Shown: positions 18,157-26,916 of the stretch, piece by piece
Numbering within the stretch: position 1 is the first letter of the stretch
Layout: each line of letters begins with the position of its first letter
The notes under the pieces: generated by a model
What the model was told of the DNA's origin: nothing
Seen by the model: only the letters and a program-made list of their open reading frames with translations
The model's database searches: none
NCBI GenBank assembly: GCA_910578815.1
Contig: CAJTSE010000023.1
Span: 2,122 to 61,910 of the forward strand
Length of the DNA: 59,789 nucleotides
Direction: 5' to 3'
Source: an uncultured Acetatifactor sp.
GTDB taxonomy: Bacteria > Bacillota > Clostridia > Lachnospirales > Lachnospiraceae
Program-made: the position numbers and the translations under genes

Positions 18157-18308
18157 ATGCCAAAAACGGAAATTGTCTATTTCGGCGGCTGCTTTGCGGC
18201 CGCTTTTTATTTCACCCTATGTTTTACATTATTTTTGTGATATACTGGATCTATATACGCAGCATATTACAGGTATCCGGGAAGGCGTCGGAAGGAAAGG
18301 AGAACAGA

Positions 18309-18830
18309 ATGCCAGATATAAACTTTCGGAAGAGATTCGAAATAAGAGAGGTACGGCCGGAAGAGACGGAAGAAGCAGCCGGGCTGGAAGGTATCTGCTT
18401 TCCGGCCAATGAAGCCTGTGCGCCGGCTCAGATGAGGGCAAGGGCAGTTGTGGCACCGGAGCTGTTTCTGGTGGCCATGGACCGGGAAGCTGGCAGGCTG
18501 GCAGGCTCCATCAACGGACTGGCAACGGAGGAAACAGTCTTCAGGGATGCCTTTTTTGAAGACGCGGGCCTTCACCGGCCGGAGGGCAAAAATATTATGA
18601 TGCTGGGGCTGGTAGTTCTGCCGGAGTATAGGGGACTGGGGCTGGCCAGGGAGCTTATGGAAGAGTATCAGCGCAGACAAAAGGAGCGGGGGCGTGAAAG
18701 CCTGATTTTGACCTGCGTGGAGGCCAAGGTTAAAATGTATGAACGGATGGGTTTTAGCAGCCGCGGGATCTCTGCCTCGACCTGGGGCGGGGAGCAGTGG
18801 TATGAGATGTGTTGTGTTTTGAATCATTAA
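18309..18830 (+). CDS. GNAT-family N-acetyltransferase
   Basis: A 173-residue protein similar to arylalkylamine- or YkkB-like GNATs. Motif A is LGLVVLPEYRGLGLARELMEEY at about residues 100-121 (R-G-x-G-x-A), followed by LTCVEAKVKMYERMGF. Start at 18309 follows GGAAAGGAGAACAGA; the in-frame ATG at 18219 lacks a site. Substrate unknown. Confidence 0.8.
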   Translation: MPDINFRKRFEIREVRPEETEEAAGLEGICFPANEACAPAQMRARAVVAPELFLVAMDREAGRLAGSINGLATEETVFRDAFFEDAGLHRPEGKNIMMLGLVVLPEYRGLGLARELMEEYQRRQKERGRESLILTCVEAKVKMYERMGFSSRGISASTWGGEQWYEMCCVLNH

Positions 18831-18968
18831 GTTTTTCTTTTTTGTATTTTCATTTTTCGATGACAGCGTTATAATAAATTAAGAAGGTAGGAAGCCATCG
18901 GCCTGCAGCCTTTATAGAGTGCTGTTCGGTTAACTGGCTGCAAAAAATTCGCTTAGGAGGACAGTATC

Positions 18969-19910
18969 ATGAGATTAGTAACACGTTCGGATTTTGACGG
19001 CCTTGCCTGCGGTGCGCTGCTTTTAGAAGTGGGCATCATTGACAGTTGGAAATTTGCCCATCCTAAGGATTTGCAGGACGGCCTGATCGAGATCAATGAG
19101 AATGACTGTCTGGCAAACGTACCTTATGTGGAAGGCTGCGGGCTTTGGTTTGATCACCATTCCAGCGAACATGAAAGGCTTCAGCTGCAGGGGAAGTACA
19201 AAGGAGAGAGCAGAATTACGCCTTCCTGTGCCCGGATTATTTACGAATATTACGGCGGAAGAGAGCGTTTTCCTCAGTTTGACGATCTGATGGAGGCGGT
19301 GGATAAGGTGGACTCCGGTAATCTGACCTTCAGTGAGATCATGAAGCCCGAAGGCTGGATTTTGGTGGGCTTTCTGATGGATCCCAGGACGGGACTGGGC
19401 AGGTGGAGGCAGTTTACCATTTCCAATTATCAGCTGATGGAGAAGCTGATGGAAGCATGCCGCACCATGACGACCGAAGAGATTCTTGCCCTGCCGGATG
19501 TGCAGGAACGGATTGAGGTTTATAAGGAGCAGACGGTTAAGTTTAAGGAGATGGTAAGAAAGTATACCAAGACGGAAGGGAAGGTCATTATTACCGATCT
19601 GCGGGGAGTGGATCCTATTTATACCGGTAACCGTTTTATGATCTACAGCATGTATCCGGAACAGAATATTTCTGCATGGATTGTCAGCGGGCGGGGCGGC
19701 AAGGGCTGTTCGGCAGCTGTAGGATACAGTATTTTAAATAAGTCCTGCAAGGTGGACGTGGGCAGCCTGATGTTAAAATATAACGGCGGCGGACACCGAA
19801 AGGTGGGCACCTGCCAGTTTACGGACGAAAATATGGAGACAGATCTGCCTAAGATGCTGGCGGAGCTATGTGAAATGGCAAATCAGGACAGTAAAGATAA
19901 TCAGGAATGA
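18969..19910 (+). CDS. DHH-family phosphoesterase (exopolyphosphatase/oligoribonuclease-like)
   Basis: A 313-residue cytoplasmic protein. The DHH motif is DHHSSE (Asp62-His63-His64), with the upstream Asp pair in TRSDFDG (residues 6-11) and further acidic residues near 110. The C-terminal substrate-binding domain carries GGGHRKVGTCQF, the DHHA1 signature. Family members hydrolyse phosphodiester or phosphoanhydride bonds in nano-RNA, cyclic dinucleotides or polyphosphate; which applies here is open. AGGAGG precedes the start. It ends 13 bases before the first of two MutS-like genes, so the three probably form an operon. Confidence 0.8.
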   Translation: MRLVTRSDFDGLACGALLLEVGIIDSWKFAHPKDLQDGLIEINENDCLANVPYVEGCGLWFDHHSSEHERLQLQGKYKGESRITPSCARIIYEYYGGRERFPQFDDLMEAVDKVDSGNLTFSEIMKPEGWILVGFLMDPRTGLGRWRQFTISNYQLMEKLMEACRTMTTEEILALPDVQERIEVYKEQTVKFKEMVRKYTKTEGKVIITDLRGVDPIYTGNRFMIYSMYPEQNISAWIVSGRGGKGCSAAVGYSILNKSCKVDVGSLMLKYNGGGHRKVGTCQFTDENMETDLPKMLAELCEMANQDSKDNQE

Positions 19911-19923
19911 TGGCGGAATAATC

Positions 19924-21444
19924 ATGACGTATTACAGTATTTTAGATCCGGAAGAGCCAGGAACCGAGGAAATTTCCAGGCCGGTATTCTTTTGGGACTT
20001 GAATTTGTATCAGATTACGGAGAGTGTGCAGAAGCAGTCTCCGCGGTATGATATTCAAAAAATGTATTATCGCTTCCCGGTCAGTGAAGCCTGTACGGAG
20101 TACCGCAGAGAGGTTTTGGGGGATATAAGGAAGACGGAAATCTATGAATGCCTGGAAACCTTTTCGGGAAAAATGCGGGGGGCGGCGGCCGCGGAAGGAT
20201 GTATGGAAGCAGCAAGGACAAGGCTGCAAAAAAGAGCTTGGCATGTCGGTGCGGTACACAGATACTGTAATGCAGTGAGCGGCCTGCATTCGGCGCTGTC
20301 TGCAGGCCGTTGTCAGTCAGAAGGGCTGCGGAGACTGTCGGCATACCTGGCTGACTATACGTCGCAGGCAGATTTTAAAAAACGCAGCGAAGAGGCTGGA
20401 GCAATTCAAAAGCTGCTGTCGGAGTTGCACCTGATTCTGGAGATAGAGGATAACCGGATTATAATTACGCAGGGGAGGCGGAACGGAGCCTACGGAAAGC
20501 TGCTGGGATACGGAGAGGAATCAGGGGGGCTTACTCCCTTTTTGAGTACGCCGGGAATGTCCCCTCTGGAGGAAGCGGTTTTTGAGGCCTTCCGTAAAAA
20601 AAGACCGGAAATTTTTGACAGGATAGAAGCTTTTGGGGATAGTTTTCCTTCTTTTGGAGACGAGACGATTCTGCGGGCAGAGCAGGAAATGCAGTACTAT
20701 CTTGCGTATCTGCGTTTTGAAGAGAAGATGAAGGAACAAGGCTTTTCTTTTTGTGTTCCGGTGAAAAGGACAGACCGGCGGCTGGAAGCGGAAGGACTTT
20801 ATGACTTGGCCCTTGCCTGTGTGAACTGTGTGCGGAAAAAGCCGGTAGTGAGTAATAATTTTACCTACGGTCCGGGAGAATGCTTTTTTGTGGTGGGCGG
20901 TCCCAACCAGGGCGGAAAGACTACCTTTGCCAGGAGCATGGGACAGTTGGTATACCTTGCGGGGATGGGGCTGGACGTACCGGCCAAGCGGGCAGAGGTG
21001 CCTTATTTTGCGGCGCTGTTGACTCATTTTTCCGCGGAGGAAAGCCTGGGCAGCGGGAAAGGAAAGCTGAAGGAAGAGCTGACGCGCCTTGCGCCCATGA
21101 TGAAAGATGAGGCGGAAAATGCCTTTGTGATCATCAATGAGCTGTTTACTACGGCGGCTCATTATGACGGCTGTGTCATGGGGAAGCGGGTATTGACGCA
21201 CTTTATCGGCAAGGGCTGCATGGGTGTTTATGTAACACATTTAAGGGAGCTGGGAGAAGGCATAGAAGGAGTGGCGGCACTGACGGCTATGCTGGACGGA
21301 AGCAGAGAGCGGAAGCGGACCTATAAAATCAGCCGTGAACATATGGAGGGCGTTGGATATGCCGAAGACATTGTGAAAAAATACGGGCTGACCTATCAGG
21401 AGCTGCATCGGCGGCTGGCTCACGGATTGTCTGCGACGGAATGA
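19924..21444 (+). CDS. MutS-like ATPase, first of a pair
   Basis: A 506-residue protein with the MutS C-terminal ATPase domain and a helical domain before it, but no mismatch-recognition N-terminal domain (no F-x-E motif). Walker A is GGPNQGGKTTFARS near residue 323. The Walker B position is AFVIINELF, with Asn where MutS and MutS2 have Asp, followed by the catalytic Glu. The composite ATPase His is in YVTHLREL. The start at 19924 has only a weak GGCGGA upstream, consistent with coupling to the DHH gene. Function is probably nucleic-acid related, not classical mismatch repair; this is inference. Confidence 0.8.
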   Translation: MTYYSILDPEEPGTEEISRPVFFWDLNLYQITESVQKQSPRYDIQKMYYRFPVSEACTEYRREVLGDIRKTEIYECLETFSGKMRGAAAAEGCMEAARTRLQKRAWHVGAVHRYCNAVSGLHSALSAGRCQSEGLRRLSAYLADYTSQADFKKRSEEAGAIQKLLSELHLILEIEDNRIIITQGRRNGAYGKLLGYGEESGGLTPFLSTPGMSPLEEAVFEAFRKKRPEIFDRIEAFGDSFPSFGDETILRAEQEMQYYLAYLRFEEKMKEQGFSFCVPVKRTDRRLEAEGLYDLALACVNCVRKKPVVSNNFTYGPGECFFVVGGPNQGGKTTFARSMGQLVYLAGMGLDVPAKRAEVPYFAALLTHFSAEESLGSGKGKLKEELTRLAPMMKDEAENAFVIINELFTTAAHYDGCVMGKRVLTHFIGKGCMGVYVTHLRELGEGIEGVAALTAMLDGSRERKRTYKISREHMEGVGYAEDIVKKYGLTYQELHRRLAHGLSATE

Positions 21445-21502
21445 CGGGAAGGAAACTTAGATCTTGAATTGATGTCCGCTGATGCGGACAAGGAGCAGCG
21501 GA

Positions 21503-23224
21503 ATGGCAATGAAGGTAAGGCTTCTATACCCTGACAGGGAGTGGAAATATGAGGCGGCTTATTATGATCCGGAAAGTATTATTCAAGATCTGGGACTGTC
21601 CATATTGTTTCAGGTGGGCTCCAGGCGTCAGGAGCCGAAAAAGGGGACGGTCCAGCGGGCGGATGAGGCGGACAGGCACTTGGGAGAAATGCTGAAAAAG
21701 GTAATGATGGTGCCGCTTAAAACAAAAGAAGAAATTGAATACCGTCAGGAAATTCTGCGGGACTGCATGGAACATCAGGAGTTTATGGAATCGCTGTATG
21801 AGATTTCAAAAGAGATGACTTTCCGTTGGGAGACGCTGGGAAAGCAGCAGCTGGATAAGCCGGGCTCACGGGATAAAAAAGCCAACCTGCTTTCCAGAAT
21901 CGAGATTCTGCACCTGTTTGTGAATACTCTTTCCCGAATCAGGGCGTTGTGTCGCAGGTATCAGGGGAATGCTGTCAGCGGCGGGGAAGCGGATGTACTA
22001 GATACGGAGGGAAATACCGGAAGGCCGGCAGGAGGTGCAGGCAGTGGGGAAGCTGGGAAGGGAAAGCTGCGCTCACGGGGGCTTACAGGTTTTTGTGCCA
22101 GGCTGGAGAAAGCGTTTGGGGAGGAACAGGAAGAAGGAATCCGGGGGATCCTCGCAGATATTATTTTTTACTGTGACGGGCAGGAGGAATATTCCCTGGA
22201 AGGCAGCGGGAGTAAAAGGGAGAATATATCCCGCATGATTCTGGACTGCGGCGTGGAGGATGGCTTGAAGCTGGGTGTAATCAGACTGGAAGAGGTGTCT
22301 ACCGCCACGAGGAAGCTTAGGAAAAGAAGAGGTGAGATGACCCTGCGGGAAAAGATGATGACTGCTTTTTCGCAGGAGCCTACGCTGGTTTTAAAGAATG
22401 TGGAGCTTTTAGAGGATCTGAAGCAGCTGAATGAGCAGATTGTGGCTTATATTATAGACAGCTTCCGTCCTATGATGGAGGATCTTAAATATTTTTTTGA
22501 AGAGCTTTATGCGCAGACGGCCTTTTACCAGGCGTGCTGTAACCTGTTTACCCGCTGCCGGCATGCTCATATCCACTTATGCTTTCCCGAAGCAGGAAGT
22601 ATAGAAGAACTGCGTTTTCAGGGACTGATGGAGTTTAGCATGGCGGTTTATAGGGGACAGAAGCCGGTGGGCAACGACTGTTCGGTAGACGGGAAGCGGC
22701 TTTTGGTGGTTACAGGCGCAAACCAGGGTGGGAAGTCCACTTTTTTACGCAGCATTGGCATTGCCCAGGTTATGCTGCAATGCGGTATGCCTGTTTGTGC
22801 CGAAGCCTATACCGGCGGTATTTTTCCGCATCTTTTTACTCATTTTACCAGACGGGAGGACAGCGCCATGAACAGCGGAAGACTGGACGAAGAGTTGGGG
22901 CGCATCGACAGGATTATCCGGCATCTGGGTGAGGGTTCCATGGTGCTGTTAAACGAATCCTTTGCCACGACTACGGAGGAAGAAGGTTCCGAGATTGCCG
23001 ATGACGTGATCCGTGCCATGGTGGAGGCGGGGGTCAAGGTGTTGACAGTCACCCATCTGCTGGCATTCGCGCGGACAATGTATGAGCGGCATCTGCCGGA
23101 GGCAGCTTTTCTCACTGCCCAGCGAAAAGAAGACGGCACCAGGACTTATAAAATGATTGCAGGGGCACCGGAGTTGACCAGCTTCGGGCTGGATCTGTAT
23201 GAGGAAATGATCGGAAAGCCGTAA
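21503..23224 (+). CDS. MutS-like ATPase, second of a pair
   Basis: A 573-residue paralogue of the preceding protein. Walker A is GANQGGKSTFLRS near residue 403, the signature region is FTRREDSAMNSGRLDEEL, and Walker B reads MVLLNESFATTTEEEG, again with Asn before Glu. A poorly conserved Gly-rich insert (about 155-190) sits in the helical region. No SMR or mismatch-binding domain is present. Start at 21503 (MAMKVRLL) is chosen for AAGGAG about 8 bases upstream; an ATG at 21482 precedes this site. The two proteins likely work as a heterodimer, as MutS ATPases dimerise, but this is inference. Confidence 0.8.
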   Translation: MAMKVRLLYPDREWKYEAAYYDPESIIQDLGLSILFQVGSRRQEPKKGTVQRADEADRHLGEMLKKVMMVPLKTKEEIEYRQEILRDCMEHQEFMESLYEISKEMTFRWETLGKQQLDKPGSRDKKANLLSRIEILHLFVNTLSRIRALCRRYQGNAVSGGEADVLDTEGNTGRPAGGAGSGEAGKGKLRSRGLTGFCARLEKAFGEEQEEGIRGILADIIFYCDGQEEYSLEGSGSKRENISRMILDCGVEDGLKLGVIRLEEVSTATRKLRKRRGEMTLREKMMTAFSQEPTLVLKNVELLEDLKQLNEQIVAYIIDSFRPMMEDLKYFFEELYAQTAFYQACCNLFTRCRHAHIHLCFPEAGSIEELRFQGLMEFSMAVYRGQKPVGNDCSVDGKRLLVVTGANQGGKSTFLRSIGIAQVMLQCGMPVCAEAYTGGIFPHLFTHFTRREDSAMNSGRLDEELGRIDRIIRHLGEGSMVLLNESFATTTEEEGSEIADDVIRAMVEAGVKVLTVTHLLAFARTMYERHLPEAAFLTAQRKEDGTRTYKMIAGAPELTSFGLDLYEEMIGKP

Positions 23225-23283
23225 TGCGGCCTCGATTTAAAATGAGATCATACGGAAGGTGTGAGCGTCACAGGCCAAACATT

Positions 23284-23324
23284 ACAAAAGGAGCTGCGTA
23301 CGAATGTACGACAGCCCCTTTTGT
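23284..23324. terminator. Bidirectional hairpin terminator
   Basis: ACAAAAGG...CCTTTTGT arms with an inner CGTAC-GAAT-GTACG stem form a long hairpin between convergent genes. T runs on both strands allow it to end transcription of the MutS pair and of the lipoprotein gene. Confidence 0.7.
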
Positions 23325-23332
23325 ATGCACAT

Positions 23333-23408
23333 GGGCACCCAGAGGAAATATGTCAGCATGCGCTGACGGGTGCCCGGCGCGCGAGTAGGTGGAAATCTTC
23401 CCTACTCG
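23333..23408. repeat. Two further hairpins between convergent genes
   Basis: First, GGGCACCC (23333-23340) pairs with GGGTGCCC (23368-23375) and encloses GTCAGC-ATGC-GCTGAC, with an 11-base bulge on one side. Second, CGAGTAGG (23382-23389) pairs with CCTACTCG (23401-23408). Together with the terminator at 23284 they make three stems in 125 bases. Confidence 0.75.
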
Positions 23409-23434
23409 ATTTGCTGGTAGTTTGTTTATTTGAA

Positions 23435-24220
23435 TTACTTCACGGTTACGGAAGTGATATGAGGATTTGCACCATTGTACCAGTACAGGAAGCCCTCCAG
23501 ATCAACCACGTCGCCAACCTTCAGGTTTTCGACAGCCTTGTAAACATCTGTGGTACCGTCGCATAAATAGGATTCAACGCAGAAGGTATAGGTAGCGCCA
23601 TTTAAGGAAACGTTGAAGTAAAGGTCGCTTTTGCCGGGCTCGCCGGAGTTATCGTCGTTGTAGACGAAAGCACAGTCGTAGGATACGCCGTCCTTTTCGT
23701 AGGTCTCAACGGTCATGCCCTTGAAGGATACGAACTGGTTCTGATAGTTTGCCAGATCATCCAGACCAAGGTATGTAGTAACATCAACGGGCTCCGCAAT
23801 ATAGCTTCCTTCAAGAATTTCGAAGTTTGCATCCATGATTTCTACTTCACCGGCCCATTCGCCCTTGTAACCGGTGACCTTGATTTTTGTGCCGGGAACA
23901 AGTTTTTCGCTGTCTTCCTTGGAGCAGTTCATCTCATAAATGAAGTAACCGCCGTCCTTGTCCTGTGCGTAAACGGTGATCTTGCCCACACCTTCCTTTT
24001 CCCACCAGGACTGATGTGCCTGCACATAGGCCTCAATGGTAACCTCGGTGTCAAGAGCAGCTGCAGCATACTCTGCGTAGGTCATGACGCCTTCGGACTT
24101 TACGTCGGCATCAGCACCCTTGTTTGCGTCAGAGCCCTTGCCGGCATCGGAATCATTACCGCAGGCAGTAAAAGTAAGTGCCAGCATAAGTGCCAGAACT
24201 AAAATCAATGACTTTTTCAT
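23435..24220 (-). CDS. Lipoprotein with OB-fold-like repeats
   Basis: A 261-residue lipoprotein. The lipobox is LTFTAC with Cys20, followed by a short Asp/Lys/Gly-rich linker. The mature part has two beta-rich modules with the pattern of OB-fold tRNA-anticodon-like or DUF-type domains (VTIEAYVQAHQSWW...YFIYEMNC, and VSFKGMTVETY...VVDLEGFLYW). The function is not recognised; such proteins occur in Lachnospiraceae surfaces. AGGAGGAAAT precedes the start. It lies after the ABC operon but has its own promoter (24299-24326). Confidence 0.7.
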   Translation of the reverse strand: MKKSLILVLALMLALTFTACGNDSDAGKGSDANKGADADVKSEGVMTYAEYAAAALDTEVTIEAYVQAHQSWWEKEGVGKITVYAQDKDGGYFIYEMNCSKEDSEKLVPGTKIKVTGYKGEWAGEVEIMDANFEILEGSYIAEPVDVTTYLGLDDLANYQNQFVSFKGMTVETYEKDGVSYDCAFVYNDDNSGEPGKSDLYFNVSLNGATYTFCVESYLCDGTTDVYKAVENLKVGDVVDLEGFLYWYNGANPHITSVTVK

Positions 24221-24298
24221 ATTTCCTCCTCTTTTCTGAAAGTGTTTACGTGCAGCTGTTTAAATGGATTGGTCAGCCGCGTTTTTAGATTCAAGGTT

Positions 24299-24326
24299 AT
24301 TATACAATAAATCTTCAGAAAATCAA
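24299..24326 (-). promoter_or_regulatory. Promoter of the OB-like lipoprotein gene
   Basis: On the minus strand TTGATT (24321-24326), 16-base spacer, TATAAT (24299-24304). It overlaps the last codons of the binding-protein gene, so the lipoprotein can be transcribed independently of the ABC operon. Confidence 0.55.
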
Positions 24327-25924
24327 TGGGCATTATGACGGGTTTTCCGATGCTTTACCGCCTCCCGGCATACATAAACAATAATCAGCAGCCAGGCCAG
24401 CCCAAGTGCAGACAGCAGGATTACCGCTGTTTTGGGGAGGGGCCCAAGCTCGGCTTTGCTTGTGACGGATGTACTTTTCTGGTCCAGGCGGTACAGGCTT
24501 GTTACATCATCATACAGTTTTTCCATGTAAGAGGCATCCACTGTTTCTTTTCGGCGGACAGATTTGGTCACATTTTCAATCAGTTGTCCGGCTGCGCTCC
24601 GCAAGGAGGCAGAGCCGTTGAACACGGGTGTTACAAAGGTACTGTCCTGATTTTCAAGGAGCAGCTTGGCAGCCTTGAGCTTGACGTCATAATGAAGATC
24701 GTTGTCTTCTCCGGAACGGGACAGGTAGTCCTGATATTCCGTGGAAGCCTGCGCCTTGGAAGTAACGGGAACGTACCCTTCCGTCTGAGAATAAGCAATC
24801 TGCACTTCATTGGTCAGCAGATATTGGGTGAACAGCCAGGAGGCCAGAACCTCCTGAGGATCCTCTTTATTGAACACGCATACGGAAGGCCCTTGGGAGA
24901 TCATGGCGGGATTTGACGGATCAAACTGAGGAATCTTCATTACGGCTGTCTCAAATTCCACCAGCTGTTCTTCGCTGATGTCCAGCAGCGGCGCGTGTGA
25001 GCCCATCCAAGTAGCCCCTGCCGTGGAGTCAATGGCAAAAATGCACTGCCCCGCATTTAAAAAGTTGGCGGGATAACTGGATATTTTGAAGGTGGAAAAA
25101 GAGCCCTTTTCCACATGGTCAGCTATGTTTATCAGCAGTTCCTTCGTAGTGTCGTTGAAGATCAGAATCTCGCCTTCCGGTGTGGAATATCCGGCATTTT
25201 TCTGCTTCAGCATCTGAATCATCATGTTGTCCGTGGATTTATAGATGAAAGGTATCATGACGCTCTGCCCGTTCACCAGATAATTACCGTTTTCATCCTT
25301 TGCCGTTGCCGCGTCGGCGACCTCCCAGATATAGTCCCAGGTGAGAGTTTCCGGCAGCTTGAAGCCAAGAGCCTCCACATAGGTCTTGTTTATATAGCAG
25401 GCCTCGCTGGAACGCATAAAGGGAACGGCGTAATAATGGCCGCTGAAGGAGCACTCATCCAGAAACTGTGGAAGGAGTTCATCCCGGACAGGGGCATCAA
25501 ATAATATTTCACTACCGCCCAGACCGTATTTTTCATCCGCAAACAGATTGTCCAGCGGTATCACCACGTTTGCGCCTGTCAGATAGGTGGCGATATGATC
25601 GGGGTAGGTGATGCACACGTTAGGGGTGGTATCGGTGGCAATATTGGTAATGACATCGTTGTAGATCACACTGTAGTCGGTGTACAGCCGGATATTTACG
25701 GTAATATTGGGATATAGTTCTTCAAAATCTTCAATTGCTTTTTTATAAATGTCCGTCTGTGTCTTGTTGGTGTCGTTCTTAGCCCAAAATGTGATTTCAT
25801 AGTCTCTGGAGGTGTCAAATTTATCGGGAACGGCAAAGGGCTCTCTTCCCCTGGAGCCGTGACAGCCGGTAAGGACAAACAGGGAGACAATCGTAAGAAG
25901 CAGGAGCATTTTATACTTTTTCAT
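24323..25924 (-). CDS. ABC sugar-type extracellular solute-binding protein
   Basis: A 533-residue family-1 extracellular binding protein (maltose/multiple-sugar type). Lipobox LFVLTGC with Cys21; then EITFWAKNDTNKTQTDIYKK, FEELYPNITVNI and YYAVPFMRSSEACYINK, typical of the fold. Unusually, a hydrophobic helix (about residues 500-523, AVILLSALGLAWLLIIVYVC) and a basic tail follow the binding domain, so the protein may be anchored at both ends. Start overlaps the stop of the permease gene (ATGA at 25921-25924), so translation is coupled. Substrate is probably an oligosaccharide, but cannot be named. Confidence 0.85.
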   Translation of the reverse strand: MKKYKMLLLLTIVSLFVLTGCHGSRGREPFAVPDKFDTSRDYEITFWAKNDTNKTQTDIYKKAIEDFEELYPNITVNIRLYTDYSVIYNDVITNIATDTTPNVCITYPDHIATYLTGANVVIPLDNLFADEKYGLGGSEILFDAPVRDELLPQFLDECSFSGHYYAVPFMRSSEACYINKTYVEALGFKLPETLTWDYIWEVADAATAKDENGNYLVNGQSVMIPFIYKSTDNMMIQMLKQKNAGYSTPEGEILIFNDTTKELLINIADHVEKGSFSTFKISSYPANFLNAGQCIFAIDSTAGATWMGSHAPLLDISEEQLVEFETAVMKIPQFDPSNPAMISQGPSVCVFNKEDPQEVLASWLFTQYLLTNEVQIAYSQTEGYVPVTSKAQASTEYQDYLSRSGEDNDLHYDVKLKAAKLLLENQDSTFVTPVFNGSASLRSAAGQLIENVTKSVRRKETVDASYMEKLYDDVTSLYRLDQKSTSVTSKAELGPLPKTAVILLSALGLAWLLIIVYVCREAVKHRKTRHNAH

Positions 25925-26796
25925 GCTTTTGTACCTCCTCTTGCCACACCTTCCATGATTTTTTTACGAAAGATCAAGAACAGGATGATCAGGGGCAGTG
26001 AGATAACAACCACAGCCGCCATCATCGCTGGAATATTTTCGCGTCCAAAGCCGTTTTCCCGGATTTCCTGGATGCCGTTGGATACCAGAAAGTAGGCGGG
26101 GTCATCGGTAATCAGCCTGGGCCAGACAAAGGAATTCCAGCATTCGATCACCTTTAAGATGACGATGGTGATGAGAGTGGGCTTGCATATGGGTATCATG
26201 ACCTTCCACAGATAGCGAAGGTCTGAGGTGCCGTCAACCTTTGCCGCGTAATACAGGGAATCAGGCACCTGGGCAAAATTTTCCCGCAGCAGATAGATGT
26301 AGAACACGGAGGTGACGGAGGGCAGGATCAGTCCGGTAAAGGTGTTTCTCAAGCCCAGATTGGTCACGGTAGCAAAGTTTGTGATCACCACCAGCTCGTT
26401 AGGGATCATCATCAGTGACAGGAAGAGGGTGAACAGCAGATCCCGTCCCTTGAAGTTTAGTCTTGCAAATGCAAAAGCCGCAAGAGTGATGACCACCAGC
26501 ATAACGGAAGTGGTGATCACGGTAAATATCAGAGTGTTCAGGAGATATTTTCCCAAAGAGACGGTGGTAAAGGCGTCTATATAGTTCTGCAGGGTAGGCG
26601 ACAGGGTAAAAAATGCCGGAATCCGCTCGGAATTATAGGTGCCGTAGCTTTTTACGGAGGTCAGGACCATCCAGTAGAAGGGAAACAGTACGATGACAGC
26701 CCAGAAAATGAGGAAAAAGTAACATATTATATTTCCAAGCCTTTTCCGAGTTTTCGCCTGCTTTTCTATTCTTTCATAATCGGTTTGATTTTTCAT
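25921..26796 (-). CDS. ABC sugar permease, MalG/UgpE-like
   Basis: A 291-residue membrane protein with six predicted helices. The EAA loop that contacts the ATPase is YYAAKVDGTSDLRYLWKVMI near residue 185-205. N-terminal tail is charged, as usual for the second permease of carbohydrate uptake (CUT1) systems. Start at 26796 is preferred because GGAG lies 6 bases upstream, inside the codons of an earlier possible start at 26808. Coupled with the binding protein by an ATGA overlap. Confidence 0.9.
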   Translation of the reverse strand: MKNQTDYERIEKQAKTRKRLGNIICYFFLIFWAVIVLFPFYWMVLTSVKSYGTYNSERIPAFFTLSPTLQNYIDAFTTVSLGKYLLNTLIFTVITTSVMLVVITLAAFAFARLNFKGRDLLFTLFLSLMMIPNELVVITNFATVTNLGLRNTFTGLILPSVTSVFYIYLLRENFAQVPDSLYYAAKVDGTSDLRYLWKVMIPICKPTLITIVILKVIECWNSFVWPRLITDDPAYFLVSNGIQEIRENGFGRENIPAMMAAVVVISLPLIILFLIFRKKIMEGVARGGTKA

Positions 26797-26916
26797 ATTT
26801 TTCTCCATTTCCGCGCTGTTTTAAGGGCAAAGACTTGCAGAGACTCTGCTCATTTGCGAGTCTGCGCAGATGCAATTATCCCGCCGTACCGCCTGTAGCG
26901 GCATACACAATCCGTG

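Noticed and set aside
18969..23224. Classical MutS mismatch repair genes
   Set aside because: Neither MutS-like protein has the N-terminal mismatch-binding domain or a MutL neighbour.
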